Origin: Deltaproteobacteria bacterium
Lineage (GTDB): Bacteria; Myxococcota; XYA12-FULL-58-9; JAUUZB01
NCBI GenBank assembly: GCA_030590185.1
Contig: JAUUZB010000292.1
Coordinates: 1-6,075 of the forward strand
Reading direction: 5' to 3'
Length of the DNA: 6,075 nt
Below the pieces are notes generated by a model that was given only the letters and a program-made list of their open reading frames with translations, did no database searches and had not been told where the DNA came from. Made by a program: the position numbers and the translations under genes. Of this stretch, positions 5,824-6,075 are shown in pieces. Position 1 is the first letter of the stretch. Each line of letters begins with the position of its first letter.

Positions 5824-6011
5824 AGAGTCCTTGGTACATCCTGCCGGAGTTCTACGCCGCCCGCGCCGCCCAGCGCGAGGGCCTGCATGATCTGGCGAGC
5901 GAGGGGGGCGAGGAGCGGGGGACAGAGTCGTTGACCTGCGGCGCGTTGTTGCGAGCTAGGCGCGGAGCGCGTGGCGCCATGATGGATACGGAGGCGGACA
6001 CGAAGGAGTAG
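5820..6011 (+). CDS. Short ORF of unknown function overlapping the murE stop; may be truncated or spurious
   Basis: I do not recognise this 63-residue product (MKSPWYILPEFYAARAAQREG...). For it: the ATG overlaps the murE stop in an ATGA junction, GAGG at 5807-5810 lies 9 bases upstream, and roughly the first 33 codons have the GC-rich third positions of the neighbouring genes. Against it: from about codon 34 (base 5919) codon use worsens (ACA, TTG, TTG, CGA, GCT, AGG, GGA), it ends MMDTEADTKE, and no domain, signal peptide or membrane span is visible. murF or another dcw gene would normally be expected here. It may be a lineage-specific small gene, the remnant of a gene broken by an inserted element, or chance coding in a repeat. 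Confidence 0.3.
   Translation: MKSPWYILPEFYAARAAQREGLHDLASEGGEERGTESLTCGALLRARRGARGAMMDTEADTKE
5918..5978. repeat. Possible REP/MITE-like repeat fragment
   Basis: The 19-base string GGGGACAGAGTCGTTGACC (5918-5936) resembles, from memory, conserved ends of short dispersed repeats often found near REP-associated transposases. About 20 bases further on, GGCGC (5959-5963) can pair with GCGCC (5974-5978) around a 10-base loop. The stretch coincides with the loss of coding-like composition after murE. No transposase or flanking target duplication is seen, so this is a tentative call. Confidence 0.2.
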
Positions 6012-6068
6012 CACGGCGATCGTCACGGAGGCGACCGTCGAGGAGACTAACAAAGAGGCTCGAGACCA

Positions 6069-6075
6069 ATGGCAG
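6069..6075 (+). CDS. Possible start of the next gene (murF expected by gene order), cut by the window end
   Basis: ATG at 6069 is preceded by an in-frame stop (TAA 6048-6050) and by GAGG at 6055-6058, 10 bases upstream, so it could be a real start. Only two codons and one base are visible (Met-Ala), which is too little to identify. The usual dcw order after murE is murF, then mraY; the identity is inference from that order only. The other two + frames also stay open to the window end but contain no ATG, GTG or TTG after their last stops. Confidence 0.3.

Noticed and set aside
5931..5960. Possible promoter with TTGACC at 5931-5936
   Set aside because: No reasonable -10 hexamer lies 16-18 bases downstream, and the sequence there is GC-rich.
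5959..5978. GGCGC/GCGCC hairpin as an intrinsic terminator after murE
   Set aside because: Only 5 bp with a 10-base loop and no T-run after it.
1..6075. CRISPR array, tRNA, rRNA, riboswitch or phage/defence genes
   Set aside because: No spaced identical repeats beyond the MraZ boxes, no tRNA or rRNA signatures and no such protein families were seen. The genes are standard dcw members.

Overview
This window holds the start of a division and cell wall (dcw) gene cluster from a GC-rich Gram-negative bacterium. Five genes are recognised with high confidence, all on the + strand: mraZ, rsmH (mraW), ftsL, ftsI (pbpB) and murE. The meso-diaminopimelate signature in MurE (DNPR) fits a Gram-negative-type wall. 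The long FtsI with a C-terminal PASTA domain, together with the decamer array before mraZ, points by inference to a deltaproteobacterial-type lineage (Desulfobacterota, Myxococcota or relatives) rather than an enteric gammaproteobacterium. The species cannot be named from this sequence.

Layout. Bases 1-207 are the 3' end of a gene with an HRDC-like C-terminus, probably ribonuclease D, cut by the window edge. Bases 208-570 are a 363-base intergenic region that looks less GC-rich than the genes and is rich in short inverted repeats. It ends in a plausible sigma-70 promoter (-35 at 471-476) and five 10-bp-spaced GTGG-type boxes (508-557), the expected MraZ operator, directly before the mraZ start at 571. 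From 571 to 5823 the genes are packed tightly: mraZ/rsmH, rsmH/ftsL and ftsL/ftsI probably overlap at their stop and start codons, and ftsI and murE are 13 bases apart. The four genes after mraZ appear to use GTG, TTG, GTG and GTG starts.

Function. MraZ is the cluster's DNA-binding regulator. RsmH methylates 16S rRNA. FtsL is a bitopic divisome scaffold, FtsI is the septal transpeptidase that cross-links new peptidoglycan, and MurE adds the third stem-peptide residue to the precursor. One transcript would therefore couple precursor synthesis to septum building.

After murE the tight packing breaks. A short ORF starts in an ATGA overlap (5820-6011), but its codon use deteriorates about halfway along, near a 19-base motif that resembles REP/MITE-like ends. 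The next gene, murF by usual gene order, may start at 6069, but only 7 bases are visible. I found no convincing new system. The most interesting points are the five-box operator, the inverted repeats upstream of it, and the disrupted murE 3' junction.
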